Positions 41,660 through 50,434 of a stretch of 59,677 nt of DNA are shown here, piece by piece. This stretch comes from DATEJJ01 sp039649115 (GTDB lineage: Bacteria; Actinomycetota; Actinomycetes; Mycobacteriales; Micromonosporaceae). How positions within the stretch are numbered: position 1 is the stretch's first letter; the number at the start of each line of letters is the position of its first letter. Made by a program: the position numbers and the translations under genes. Below the pieces are notes generated by a model. That model had not been told where the DNA came from, did no database searches, and saw only the letters and a list, made by a program, of their open reading frames with translations. The stretch lies in the NCBI GenBank assembly GCA_039649115.1, contig JBBWZQ010000117.1:1-59677 (forward strand). Direction: 5' to 3'.

Positions 41660-42942
41660 GCGAGGTCGCCTTCGGGTCCGGGCGGTGGGGTCAGGTCGAG
41701 GTCGGCTGCCACGCTCCATCCTCCGCCGGGAGCGGGGCCGACCGCGACGGTTCCGCCGTAGAGTGCCGCGCGCTCCCGCATGCCGATGAGGCCGTGACCC
41801 TGCTCGGCGGGGCGTGCGGGCCGGTCGGCGGCGCCGGGTGGGCCGGTGTCCCGGACCAGGATCCGCAGCCAGGTGCCGTCGATGCGCAGGGCCAGGTGCA
41901 CCCGCGTGTGCGGGCCGGCGTGCTTGAGGGTGTTGGTGAGCGCCTCCTGCACGATGCGGTACGTCGCCAGCTGCACCCCGAGATCCAGCGCGTCGAGTTC
42001 ACCGGTGCTCTGGTACTCGACCTGGGGCCCGGCGGCCCGGATGCGGTGGCACAGCGGTTCGAGGTCGGCGATGCCCGGCTGCGGGCTGAGGTTGGGCTCC
42101 TCGGTCTGCTCGCGCAACACGCCGAGCATGCGGCGCAGTTCTGCCAGCGACCGGCGGCCGGTGTCGCCGATCAGCCGCAGCGCCTCCTTGCCGCGTTCGG
42201 GTGCGGCGTCCGCGGCGTACGCGCCACCGTCGGCGAGGGTGATGATCACCGAGAGGCTGTGGCCGACGATGTCGTGCATCTCGCGGGCCACCCGGGTGCG
42301 TTCGGTGGCCGCCGCCAGCTTGCTGCGCTGGTCGCGTTCGATCTCGAGCTGGACGGCGCGGTCCCGCAGGGCGGCGAGCTGGGCACGGCGGATGCGCACG
42401 GCGAAGCCCAGCGCCGTGGCCGCGACGCCGACGCTGGTGAGGAAGAACATCACGTCCCACACGGACAACGTGGCGGACAGGCGCAGCACGGCCAGGACGA
42501 ACGCCACGATCAACGCGGGCGCTGCCCAGTGCAGGCGCCGCAGCCGTCCGTGCAGCACCAGGCTGTACACGGCGACCAGCAGGGCGGCGTCGGCGCGCAG
42601 CAGGATGCCGGCGGCCCACTGGACGAGGAAGACCGCGACGACGGCGTGGAAGGCCAGCAGCGGGGCGCGCCGCCGCCACCACAGCGGGATCAGCAGCCCC
42701 GCCTGGAGCAGCAGTATCTCCGGCAGCGGACGCTGGGTGAAGGTGATCGGCCCGTCCGGGTGCGGCTGGTCGTGGGCGAGGTCGGGTAGGCAGAACATCA
42801 GGAAGACCGCCAGCACGACGGCGGTGTCCAGCGCCCAGCGATGGGCCGCGTCCCATTGCCGCAGGCGTTGCCCGGCGCGGAACAGCCGGGCCGTCAACGG
42901 ATGCCCGACGAGCACGCCGGCGGCGTCGTCCTGTGTGCTCAC
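41656..42942 (-). CDS. Sensor histidine kinase (HisKA_3) of ABC-exporter system
   Basis: 428 residues from a GTG at 42942 behind GGGAGGA. Five or six membrane helices (about 35-190) precede HisKA_3 with His223 in VAREMHDIVGHSLSV and a HATPase with EALTNTLKHAG, VRDTGPPG and GHGLIGMRERAALYGG. There is no extracellular sensor of size, so it probably senses within the membrane, as in antibiotic or envelope-stress kinases. A strong hairpin separates it from the ABC permease upstream. Confidence 0.93.
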   Translation of the reverse strand: MSTQDDAAGVLVGHPLTARLFRAGQRLRQWDAAHRWALDTAVVLAVFLMFCLPDLAHDQPHPDGPITFTQRPLPEILLLQAGLLIPLWWRRRAPLLAFHAVVAVFLVQWAAGILLRADAALLVAVYSLVLHGRLRRLHWAAPALIVAFVLAVLRLSATLSVWDVMFFLTSVGVAATALGFAVRIRRAQLAALRDRAVQLEIERDQRSKLAAATERTRVAREMHDIVGHSLSVIITLADGGAYAADAAPERGKEALRLIGDTGRRSLAELRRMLGVLREQTEEPNLSPQPGIADLEPLCHRIRAAGPQVEYQSTGELDALDLGVQLATYRIVQEALTNTLKHAGPHTRVHLALRIDGTWLRILVRDTGPPGAADRPARPAEQGHGLIGMRERAALYGGTVAVGPAPGGGWSVAADLDLTPPPGPEGDLA

Positions 42943-42987
42943 CGGTTCATCCTCCCGTCACGACGGCCAGCCGACAGCGAAAGCATG

Positions 42988-43023
42988 CCGTGCGGCACCC
43001 GACCGGGGCCGGGTGCCGCACGG
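42988..43023. terminator. Perfect 13-bp hairpin between permease and kinase
   Basis: CCGTGCGGCACCC and GGGTGCCGCACGG pair perfectly around a 10-base loop, 12 bases after the permease stop. No T-tract follows, but the stem is very stable and is the likely transcript end or attenuator between the exporter and its kinase-regulator pair. Confidence 0.65.
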
Positions 43024-43035
43024 AACGGGCGAGGA

Positions 43036-43884
43036 TCAGGCGTCGGACCGCACCATCCGGTACGCGGCACCGCCGAGGGCGAGCGCCGTCCAGCCGAGCA
43101 GGACCAGCAGACCGGCGCCGGCCGACAGCGTCCCGGTGGTGTGGTGCAGGGCGAAGATCGATTCACCGGCGTTGCTGGGCAGGTACGGGGTGACGTCCGC
43201 CCGCCAGGACTGCGGCAGCAGCGACATCAGCCCGGGCACCAGCAGGAACGTGCCGACCAGCGCCGAGATGCCGCCCGCGGTGGAGCGCAGCAGCGTGCCC
43301 AGCGCGACCCCGATGACGCCGACCAGGCCCAGGTAGACACCCACCCCGAGCAGGCCGCGCAGGACACCGCCGGCCGAGATGCTCATCGCGATGGCGGTGC
43401 CGGACAGGACCCCGCTGCTGACGAGGAAGGCGACGACCGCGCCGAGCACGCCGACGACGAAGGCGATCACACCGTAGCCGGCGGCCTTGGACCACAGCAC
43501 CGGCAGGCGGCGCGGGACGGCGCCCAGCGTGGACCGGATCATGCCGGAGGTGTACTCGCCGGAGGCTGTCAGCACCCCCAGGACGCCCAGCGCGATCAGC
43601 GAGAACGGCACCCCGAACAGCGCCAGACTGTACGCGGTGGCGTCCGCCAGGTCCGGATCCATGTGCTGGCCGGCTCCGCTCAGCGACTTGTACCGCAGCG
43701 CGGCGATGGTGCCGAACGCCAGCAGGAACAGCAGCCCGAGCGTCAGCGTGATCCACGTCGATCGCAGCGACCACAGCTTGGCCCACTCCGAGCGCAGCAC
43801 CCGCCGGCCGGTCACCTTCAGGGCGGGCTCGACAGACCGCGCCGGCACGCTGGGGGTGGGTCGGGTCCCGGTGATGGTGCTCAT
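43036..43884 (-). CDS. ABC-2 type exporter permease (DrrB-like role)
   Basis: 282 residues from ATG 43884, overlapping the ATPase stop as ATGA. RRVLRSEWAKLWSLRSTWITL is the typical cytoplasmic N-terminus of actinobacterial ABC-2 permeases. Six membrane segments follow, with the conserved GEYTSGMIRSTLGAVPRR loop. It forms a pump with the ATPase at 43881. Such pairs export drugs or lipids, and neighbouring two-component genes suggest inducible self-protection. Confidence 0.9.
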   Translation of the reverse strand: MSTITGTRPTPSVPARSVEPALKVTGRRVLRSEWAKLWSLRSTWITLTLGLLFLLAFGTIAALRYKSLSGAGQHMDPDLADATAYSLALFGVPFSLIALGVLGVLTASGEYTSGMIRSTLGAVPRRLPVLWSKAAGYGVIAFVVGVLGAVVAFLVSSGVLSGTAIAMSISAGGVLRGLLGVGVYLGLVGVIGVALGTLLRSTAGGISALVGTFLLVPGLMSLLPQSWRADVTPYLPSNAGESIFALHHTTGTLSAGAGLLVLLGWTALALGGAAYRMVRSDA

Positions 43885-44807
43885 GCTGCCCTCGCAGAGG
43901 TGGTCGCGGAGTGGTACTCGACGGCGTCCTTGGTCAGTTCCATGAAGGCCTCCTCCAGGGAGACCGCCCGGGCGGTGAGCTCGAACAGGGCGATGCCGTG
44001 CTCGGCCGCCGCGATCCCGATCGCGCGCGGCGACGTGCCGGTCACGCTCAACTGCTCCGACCCGGGCCGGCCGGTGATCTCGACGCCGGGACCGGCCAGG
44101 ACCCGGCGCAGCCGTGCCGGGTCGGCGCTGGCGACCATCACGGTGTCGCCGCCGGCCTGCGCGACCAGTTCCTGCACGGTGGTGTCGGCCAGGACCCGGC
44201 CGCGGCCGACGATGATGAGGTGGTCGGCGACCAGCGCCATCTCGCTCATCAGGTGCGACGAGACGAACACGGTCCGCCCGGCGGCGGCCAGGTCGGTGAG
44301 CAGGTTGCGGATCCACAGCACGCCCTCCGGGTCGAGCCCGTTGACCGGCTCGTCCAGCATGATCGTCTGCGGGTCGCCGAGCAGCGCCGCGGCGATGCCC
44401 AGGCGCTGGCCCATGCCGAGCGAGAAGGTGCCGGCGCGCTTGCGGGCCACCGGCTGCAGGCCGGTCAGCTCGATCACCTCGGCCACCCGGGCACGCGCGA
44501 TGCCGTGGGTGTACGCGAGCGCCATCAGGTGGTCGAACGCCGACCGGCCGGGATGGACCGACCGCGCCTCCAGCAGTGCGCCGACCTCCCGCAGTGGCGC
44601 CGGATGGCGCGCGTACCGGCGGCCGTTCACGGTCACCGAGCCGGACGTCGGCGCGTCCAACCCGATGATCATCCGCATCGTGGTGGACTTGCCCGCGCCG
44701 TTCGGCCCCAGGAACCCCGTCACCGCACCGGGCCGCACCGTGAAGTCCACGCCGTCGACGGCGGTCGTCGCGCCGTATCGTTTCGTGAGCTGTCGTGCCT
44801 CGATCAT
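43881..44807 (-). CDS. ABC exporter ATP-binding protein (DrrA-like)
   Basis: 308 residues. Walker A GPNGAGKST (from residue 34), signature FSLGMGQRLGIAAAL, Walker B TIMLDEPVNGLDPEG and the H-loop SSHLMSEM are all present. The C-terminal about 85 residues form the DrrA-type accessory domain (ISGLFELTARAVSLEEAFMELT-like end). An AAGGGGT ribosome site precedes the ATG. It powers the permease that overlaps its stop. The upstream 44808-45045 region should contain the operon promoter; no clear operator was identified. Confidence 0.94.
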   Translation of the reverse strand: MIEARQLTKRYGATTAVDGVDFTVRPGAVTGFLGPNGAGKSTTMRMIIGLDAPTSGSVTVNGRRYARHPAPLREVGALLEARSVHPGRSAFDHLMALAYTHGIARARVAEVIELTGLQPVARKRAGTFSLGMGQRLGIAAALLGDPQTIMLDEPVNGLDPEGVLWIRNLLTDLAAAGRTVFVSSHLMSEMALVADHLIIVGRGRVLADTTVQELVAQAGGDTVMVASADPARLRRVLAGPGVEITGRPGSEQLSVTGTSPRAIGIAAAEHGIALFELTARAVSLEEAFMELTKDAVEYHSATTSARAA

Positions 44808-45045
44808 CGCTACCCCTTCGGAACCCGGCCGCCGGAGTTCCGGCGTCTCACCGAAACGCTAGGTCCGGGCGGACACCGATCCGTGGTACCGCGGTCCGAT
44901 CTTCAGCCTCGCCGTAGTACCGGGGTATGAGGTGGTTGCGGGCGGGTCGGCCGGCGCGAGGCCCAGGCGCGCGGCGCTACGTCCGGATGACGGAGCCGCT
45001 CCCCGATGGTTCCGCCCATCTCGATACGCCAGTCACGGCCCGAGG

Positions 45046-45918
45046 TCACTCCACTGCGAGAAAGGCGGCGAGGCGGGAGGTGACCTCGTCTGGCCGTTCT
45101 TCCGCCAGGAAGTGGCCGCAGTCAATGGGGTGGCCGCGGACGTCATCGGCCTGCTGCCGCCAGATCTCCGGCACGTCGTAGTCCGCGCCGATGCCGGTGG
45201 CGCTCCATAGCACGAGTACCGGACAGGCGATGCGCCGCGCCGCGTCGGCCCGGTCATGGTCGAGGTCGATGGTGGCGCCGGCGCGGTAGTCCGCGCAGCT
45301 GGCCTCGATGGTGGCGCGGTCGAAGCACCGCTCGTATTCGGCCAGCGCCTCCGGCGTGAACGCGTTCGGGGTGCGGGTCCACTCACGTAGCGTGGCATGC
45401 AGGTAGAAAACGGGGTCGGCGCCGATGAGGTGTTCCGGCAGGCCGGTGGGCTGGATGAGAAAGAAGTACCGCCACACCGTGGTTGCCCGGGCCTGGTCGA
45501 GGTTTGCGTAGACGGCGTGGGTCGGCACGATGTCCAGGACGGCGAGCCGGGAGACCCGGCCGGGGTGGTCGAGGCTCAAGCGGCGGGCCACGCGGGCGCC
45601 CCGATCGTGTCCGACGAGGGCGAAGCGGTCGAAGCCCAGCTGGTGCATGACCTCCACCTGGTCCCGGGCCAGGGTGCGCTTGGCGTAGCCTTCCGGCTGG
45701 TCGTCCGGTGACGGTTTGGCGCTGTCGCCGTAACCGCGCAGATCGGGGCAGACCACCGTGTGGTTGGCGGCGAGCATCGGCGCGACCCGATGCCACATGA
45801 CGTGGCTCTGTGGGTAGCCGTGCAGGAGCAGGACCGGTGGCCCACTACCGCCGTGGACGACGTTGATGCTGGTGCCGTGCGCATCGACACGGGCCCGCGA
45901 GAAGCCATCAAACATCAT
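45046..45918 (-). CDS. Haloacetate-dehalogenase-like alpha/beta hydrolase
   Basis: 290 residues from one of two tandem ATGs (45918, 45915); a TTG at 45921 is also possible. The core has VLLLHGYPQSH, DLRGYGDSAKP, the nucleophile elbow VGHDRGARVARR (Asp in HDRG), VLDIVPTH and a C-terminal IDCGHFLAEERP with the catalytic His. An Asp nucleophile followed by Arg-Gly-x-Arg is the carboxylate-binding pattern of haloacetate dehalogenases. The halide-pocket His-Trp of fluoroacetate dehalogenase is replaced by the segment VWRYFFLIQP, so the substrate may be another haloacid or an epoxide. Confidence 0.72.
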   Translation of the reverse strand: MMFDGFSRARVDAHGTSINVVHGGSGPPVLLLHGYPQSHVMWHRVAPMLAANHTVVCPDLRGYGDSAKPSPDDQPEGYAKRTLARDQVEVMHQLGFDRFALVGHDRGARVARRLSLDHPGRVSRLAVLDIVPTHAVYANLDQARATTVWRYFFLIQPTGLPEHLIGADPVFYLHATLREWTRTPNAFTPEALAEYERCFDRATIEASCADYRAGATIDLDHDRADAARRIACPVLVLWSATGIGADYDVPEIWRQQADDVRGHPIDCGHFLAEERPDEVTSRLAAFLAVE

Positions 45919-46178
45919 CAAGCGAGGCTAGCCCAATGCCCGGGTGGGCCAGGTTCCCCCGAGGCCGGCCACGCGCCCGGATCAGCGGATCGACAGCAGG
46001 TCACCGGTGTCGGGTATCCTGACGTCGGCGTCCGTCCGCGCCCAACCTCCGGCGACCCGCCCCAGCCGGGTCACCTCAGGAGGCAAAGGGAGGTCCACCT
46101 CTCGGCCGGAGCTTCGTTGTCGATCGCGTGCCCGCCGCACCGGTCGCTGGGGGATCCGCGGACGGGCCGCGGGAGATG

Positions 46179-46218
46179 ACCAAGACGATCATGACCAGAC
46201 CAAGACGACCATGACCAG
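46179..46218 (+). repeat. 20-bp tandem repeat across the DUF1835 start
   Basis: ACCAAGACGATCATGACCAG and its copy with one change (C for T) lie head to tail. The second copy contains the chosen ATG at 46211, and the first carries an ATG in another frame. A duplicated initiation region is unusual and may affect start choice. Confidence 0.75.
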
Positions 46219-47332
46219 CCAGCCCGACTTCAAACGGCGCGTGCGCGCCCGCATGGCCAAGACCGGCGAGTCGTACGCGACCGCCCGCAGCCAGCTCCTC
46301 GCCGGCCAACCGGACACGGCCGCCGCCGGCCCCGCCGACGACTGGATGGCCGCGGCGTTGCATGTCAGCAACGGCGACGCCACGGACCTGGCTGGAACCG
46401 GGATCGCCCGGCGCGTACTGTTCTGGCGCGACGTCCTGCACGAAGGCCCGGTGCCCGCGGTGGGGCCCGAGGAGCTCCGCCGGATCAGAGCCGCCTTCCT
46501 CATCCAGGCGGATGCGGACGACCGCGGCGAGGCGACCACGACGTTCGCCGAGCGTGACCGCATCCTGGAAGCCAACCGGGACGGCGAGTACGTGCTGTGG
46601 TTCGAGGCGGACCTGTACGACCAGTTACAGATCATCCAGGTCCTCGCCCGCCTCGCCGACCTCGGTGTGCCCGCGCAGCGCATCACCCTGATCTGCATCG
46701 GTGAGCACGCGGGCATCGCGCGCTTCGGTGGCCTCGGCGAACTGACGGCCGAGCAACTGCGCGAACTACCGGCCACGAACGCGTGTGCCCGGCTGACCCC
46801 GGCCGCGCTGCGGCTCGCCACCGATGCCTGGGCCGCCTTCCGGGCGCCGACGCCCGGCGGCCTCGGCGCCATCGCCGCGACCCGCTCACCTGAGCTGCGG
46901 TTCCTCGGCGAGGCGTTCGACCGGCTCAGCCGGGAGTACCCGGCCACCCGCGACGGGCTGTCGCTGACCGAACGACGTGTGCTCGCCGCCGTCGCCGACG
47001 GCCCGCCCGACGCCGGGACCGCGTTCGTCCGCGCGGCAGCGCGGGAAACGCGGCCATACCTCGGCGACACCTGGTGCTTCGCGATGATGGACCGGATGGC
47101 GCACGCACCGGCCCCCCTGCTTGACGCCGAGCCAACGGGCCATCCGGTGCACCGCACCACCCGCCTGCGCCTTACCCCCGCCGGGGCACGGGTACTCGCG
47201 GGCGAGGCGGACCACGTCAGGCTCAACGGCATCGACCGGTGGATCGGCGGGGTACACCTGCGCGGGCGGCACGCGCACTGGCGCTGGGACGACGGGACCG
47301 AAACCATCACCGCAACGATCGAGGAATCATGA
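46211..47332 (+). CDS. DUF1835 domain protein
   Basis: 373 residues. An N-terminal helix-rich segment (FKRRVRARMAKTGESYATAR) is the usual lead-in. DUF1835 proper begins at LHVSNGDATDLAGTG and continues RRVLFWRDVLHEGPVP and LWFEADLYDQLQIIQVL, followed by the DUF3658-like C-terminal part (LTERRVLAAVADG, DTWCFAMMDRMA). No catalytic activity is established. ATG 46211 lacks a clear Shine-Dalgarno. The upstream 45919-46210 region contains the tandem repeat and nothing else recognised. Confidence 0.8.
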   Translation: MTSQPDFKRRVRARMAKTGESYATARSQLLAGQPDTAAAGPADDWMAAALHVSNGDATDLAGTGIARRVLFWRDVLHEGPVPAVGPEELRRIRAAFLIQADADDRGEATTTFAERDRILEANRDGEYVLWFEADLYDQLQIIQVLARLADLGVPAQRITLICIGEHAGIARFGGLGELTAEQLRELPATNACARLTPAALRLATDAWAAFRAPTPGGLGAIAATRSPELRFLGEAFDRLSREYPATRDGLSLTERRVLAAVADGPPDAGTAFVRAAARETRPYLGDTWCFAMMDRMAHAPAPLLDAEPTGHPVHRTTRLRLTPAGARVLAGEADHVRLNGIDRWIGGVHLRGRHAHWRWDDGTETITATIEES

Positions 47333-47375
47333 GCGCGATGTGAGGATGGCGGCTCAACCGCGGCGCGGCGGCCAC

Positions 47376-47411
47376 GGCGTAACCGGGCGGCATGGCGTAA
47401 CCGGGCGGCAT
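47376..47411 (+). repeat. 18-bp tandem repeat (two copies)
   Basis: GGCGTAACCGGGCGGCAT occurs twice in direct contact, between the DUF1835 gene and the TPR protein. A slippage-type duplication; no function is evident. Confidence 0.8.
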
Positions 47412-47470
47412 GGCCGGGGCAGGATTTCCGACAGGCGCCAGGGCTGCCGCTGCCGAGCGGCGGTGCCAGG

Positions 47471-48679
47471 ATGGTCGCTGTGACCGACGCGGCTCGGGAG
47501 GACGCTGGGGAAAGCCGGGCTGAGGACGGCCGGGCGATGGCGGAACGGGCCCGGTCGCTGCACGGGCGTGGCCGGGTCGACGAGGCCGAGCTCTGGCTGC
47601 GCCGTGCGGTGCGGGCCGGGTACGAGGAAGCCGTCGGCGACTTGTACGAGTTGTTGCGGGACCAGGGCCGCAACGCCGATCTCGAACCGTGGCAGCAGCG
47701 GGCCGCCGAGGCGGGCTTCTGCCGTGCCATGGACGCGGTCATCGAGAACATGGTCAGCACCGACCGGCTCGACGACATCCGACAGTGGCTGGCAGCCAAG
47801 CCGGGCGGCCAACGCCGGTACGGCTGGGCGGCGACCGCCCGGGCACTGACCCGGATGGGCCGGCTGGACGAGGCCGAGCAGTGGGCCCGCGCGCTCGCGG
47901 CCAACGAGAAGGCGTACACCGAGCTGCTGGTGACGCTGCTCATCGACCAGGGCGCGGCCGGAGAGGTCGGCGCGTGGATCGGGCAGCTCGCCCGGGAGGC
48001 CGAGCGCGTTCCGTACCCGGTCAACGGGCCGCCGCGGTGGCAGGTACTGGAGCGGGCGGTCCGGTTCCTGGTCAGCGAAGGGCAGACCGCGCAGGCCGAG
48101 GCGCAACTGCGCGAGGCAGTGGAAGAGGCCGGATCCCGCGACGGCATCTGGCCACTCGTCGAACTCCTGCTCGCCGCCCGCAAGGTGGACGAGGCGGCCG
48201 GATGGCTACAACAGCTCACCGAACGCTGTACCGATCTGCGCGCCTTCAAGTGGTTGTTGGATCTGCGGTCCGCGCAGGGCCGCGCCGGCGAGCTCGAGCC
48301 GTGGCTGCGCGGCATGGCCGGCGGCGCCGACGCGCTGGCGCAGTGGTTCCGCTATCCGCTCACCGAGTTCCTGCTGCACCAGAACCGGCCTGCCGAGGCT
48401 GAGGCGCTGCTGCGCCCGGAGGCGGAGAAGAGCAGGTGGCAGAACCCGGATCTGGCCCGGGCGCTCGCCGCCCAGGGCCGGATTGACGAAGCGGTGGCGT
48501 GGCTCCACCCCCGGGAGGGCCCGACGGTCGGCGACTCGTGGCAAGCGCAGTGTCGCCGGCGAAGGGGGACATGCGCGTCCCGCACCCCGGCGCGCGGACC
48601 CGACACGTCAAACCTGATCATTGTCGCCGCCAGGACTGTGCGGGGCATCCAGCGGGAGGAGGTGGTCCACATGTGCTGA
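47471..48679 (+). CDS. TPR/Sel1-like repeat protein
   Basis: 402 residues from ATG 47471 (GTG 47480 also possible). Helical repeats run from ARSLHGRGRVDEAELWLRRA to ARALAAQGRIDEAVAWLHP, each about 34-40 residues and of the kind used for protein binding. After about residue 352 the sequence turns Arg/Thr-rich and unlike a repeat (CRRRRGTCASRTPARGP), and the last 72 bp overlap the convergent membrane gene. A late frameshift or readthrough tail is likely, so the native protein probably ends near the last repeat. Confidence 0.7.
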   Translation: MVAVTDAAREDAGESRAEDGRAMAERARSLHGRGRVDEAELWLRRAVRAGYEEAVGDLYELLRDQGRNADLEPWQQRAAEAGFCRAMDAVIENMVSTDRLDDIRQWLAAKPGGQRRYGWAATARALTRMGRLDEAEQWARALAANEKAYTELLVTLLIDQGAAGEVGAWIGQLAREAERVPYPVNGPPRWQVLERAVRFLVSEGQTAQAEAQLREAVEEAGSRDGIWPLVELLLAARKVDEAAGWLQQLTERCTDLRAFKWLLDLRSAQGRAGELEPWLRGMAGGADALAQWFRYPLTEFLLHQNRPAEAEALLRPEAEKSRWQNPDLARALAAQGRIDEAVAWLHPREGPTVGDSWQAQCRRRRGTCASRTPARGPDTSNLIIVAARTVRGIQREEVVHMC

Positions 48680-49654
48680 CTCCTTTCGACTCATGCGGAG
48701 CACCGAGACGATGAAGATGGCGCCGATCCCCGCACCCGACACGGTCCACATGATGTTGCCGTCGAGTAGACCCAGCACGACTGAGAGCGCGGCCTGCGCG
48801 CTACCGCAGCCGAGCACGAATACGGTCGCCTGCTCGCGCGTCGCTGCCCTGCGGCGCGTCACTGCCCAGGTCGCCCCCGCGGCCAGCACCGCGAGGACCG
48901 CTACGAACAGCGGCCAGGGAACCCCGGCCTCGGCCAGCAGTTCGGGTAGCAGGAACACGACGAGGAACAGCGCCGCGCCGGTGGCGAAGAGCCGCGACCG
49001 GCGGCCGCCGGCCGCTGAGCGCGGCAGGAGGCGGGGAGTCCGCGGCAGCGCGGTCGCGACGACACCCAGCACCAGCGCGGCGGTCACCACGAACGCGAGG
49101 TGCACACCCAGCGTCGTGGCGCTTTGCGTATCGCGTCCGTCGGCAACGAACAGGAAGTACCCGGCCGCGGTCGCCACGCTGAAGATCCCGAGGATCCACG
49201 TCGCCGTCCGCGGCAACCACGGCCGCCCGGCCCGTGCGGGGAACAGGTATTCGACCACGAGGACGGGTATGACGACCGAGAACAGGCCGTGCCAGGAGAT
49301 GATCCACATGGTGAAGGGGATGCGCACGCCTGCGACAAGACCGTAGTCGGCGAAGGTCTCGACGGGAGAGTGGACCGGGGGGAACAGTGTCTGTGCGCGC
49401 AGGCCCTCGTTGTAGAGGCCATACACCGCGCCGAGGCACCACAGTCCGAGTGGACCGAGCCTTCCGCGTACGGCCACCTCCCGGATGACCAGAACCTGGA
49501 AGCCGTACAGGAAGACCACGTAGAACACAAGAATCCACGGCAGAAACATCTGGGTGATGGGTGTACCACCGCTGATGACCTCGGCCAGCACCGGCGCGAG
49601 CACCATCAGCAGCAGAACGGGTTTCCATCGCTGCTTCACCGTCGAGTTTCGCAT
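48608..49654 (-). CDS. Multi-pass membrane protein of unknown function
   Basis: 348 residues with about nine or ten membrane segments (VLLLMVLAPVLAEVISGG, FLPWILVFYVVFLYGFQVL, LGIFSVATAAGYFLF and others). The Glu in VLAEVISGG and Arg-Glu in VIREVAV lie within helices, hinting at a transporter or CAAX-protease-like fold, but no family motif is certain. A GTG at 49618 is an alternative start. It follows a NarL two-component system with a shared inverted-repeat element in its promoter region, so it is a good candidate target. Confidence 0.65.
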   Translation of the reverse strand: MRNSTVKQRWKPVLLLMVLAPVLAEVISGGTPITQMFLPWILVFYVVFLYGFQVLVIREVAVRGRLGPLGLWCLGAVYGLYNEGLRAQTLFPPVHSPVETFADYGLVAGVRIPFTMWIISWHGLFSVVIPVLVVEYLFPARAGRPWLPRTATWILGIFSVATAAGYFLFVADGRDTQSATTLGVHLAFVVTAALVLGVVATALPRTPRLLPRSAAGGRRSRLFATGAALFLVVFLLPELLAEAGVPWPLFVAVLAVLAAGATWAVTRRRAATREQATVFVLGCGSAQAALSVVLGLLDGNIMWTVSGAGIGAIFIVSVLRMSRKESAHVDHLLPLDAPHSPGGDNDQV

Positions 49655-49713
49655 GCACCCAGTCCAGCCGACAGCGGGCGGCAGCGGCAGCCCACAAGGG
49701 AGGAAAGCGGACC

Positions 49714-49754
49714 GACGAACGTCGCGAGGTACCGGCGGTGGTGCGACTTTCGTC
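49714..49754. promoter_or_regulatory. Inverted repeat upstream of membrane gene, possible regulator site
   Basis: GACGAACGTCGC and GCGACTTTCGTC form an 11-of-12 inverted repeat with a 17-base spacer, between the response regulator's stop and the membrane gene's start. A matching half site occurs upstream of the kinase at 51733-51743. Binding by the local response regulator is inferred; a terminator function is the alternative. Confidence 0.4.
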
Positions 49755-49759
49755 GTCAG

Positions 49760-50434
49760 CTACTCAGGGGCGGTGGTGGTGACCAGTCCGGCTTGGTGGG
49801 CGAGCAGCCCGGCCTGGGTCCGGTTGGCACATGGGAGATGGGTGAGCAGGCGGGAGACGTAGCCTTTGACGGTGGCTTCGGCGAGGTGCAGGCGTGCGCC
49901 GATCTGAGCGTTGGACAGTCCTTCGCCGAGGCAGCTCAGGACCTGGGTCTCCCGTTGGGTGAGGTCGGCGATCGCGGCCAGCCTGCGGTCCCGTACGGCC
50001 TGCTGGTCGGTGGCGTTGGCCAGCAGCCGCTGGGTTGCGGCGGGCGACAGTACGGTGTGGCCGTCCGCGGCCACCCGTACCAGATCGATCAGGTCTTCGG
50101 GGGGTGTGGATTTGAGCAGGAACCCGGCCGCGCCGGCGCGCAGCGCGCGGATGACGTAGTGGTCCGCGTCGAAGGTGGTCAGGGCCACGATCACGGGTGG
50201 GTGATGGAGCGCGTTGATGCGTTCGATGGCGGTCAGCCCGTCCACGCCGGGCATGCGCAGGTCCATCAGCACGACGTCCGGCCGGTGCCGTATCACCGAT
50301 TCGACCGCGGCCGCGCCGTCGTAGGCGCGGTCGACGACCTCCACGTCGTGCGCCGAGTTGAGAATGGTGTGCAGGTGCGCGCACACCATGGGTTCATCGT
50401 CGACGACGAGCACGCGGGTCAGGTCACGGTTCAC
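49760..50434 (-). CDS. NarL-type response regulator
   Basis: 224 residues from a GTG at 50434 that overlaps the kinase stop as GTGA. The receiver has VLVVDDEPMVCAH and Asp58 in VVLMDLRMPGVDG. The output domain has TQRETQVLSCLGEGLSNAQIGARL and AEATVKGYVSRLLTHL. It is coupled to the kinase upstream, and probably acts on the inverted repeat next to the downstream membrane gene. Confidence 0.93.
   Translation of the reverse strand: MNRDLTRVLVVDDEPMVCAHLHTILNSAHDVEVVDRAYDGAAAVESVIRHRPDVVLMDLRMPGVDGLTAIERINALHHPPVIVALTTFDADHYVIRALRAGAAGFLLKSTPPEDLIDLVRVAADGHTVLSPAATQRLLANATDQQAVRDRRLAAIADLTQRETQVLSCLGEGLSNAQIGARLHLAEATVKGYVSRLLTHLPCANRTQAGLLAHQAGLVTTTAPE

Noticed and set aside
41794..42789. Plus-strand frame across the histidine kinase
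   Set aside because: Antisense to clearly conserved kinase motifs; composition shows it is a shadow.
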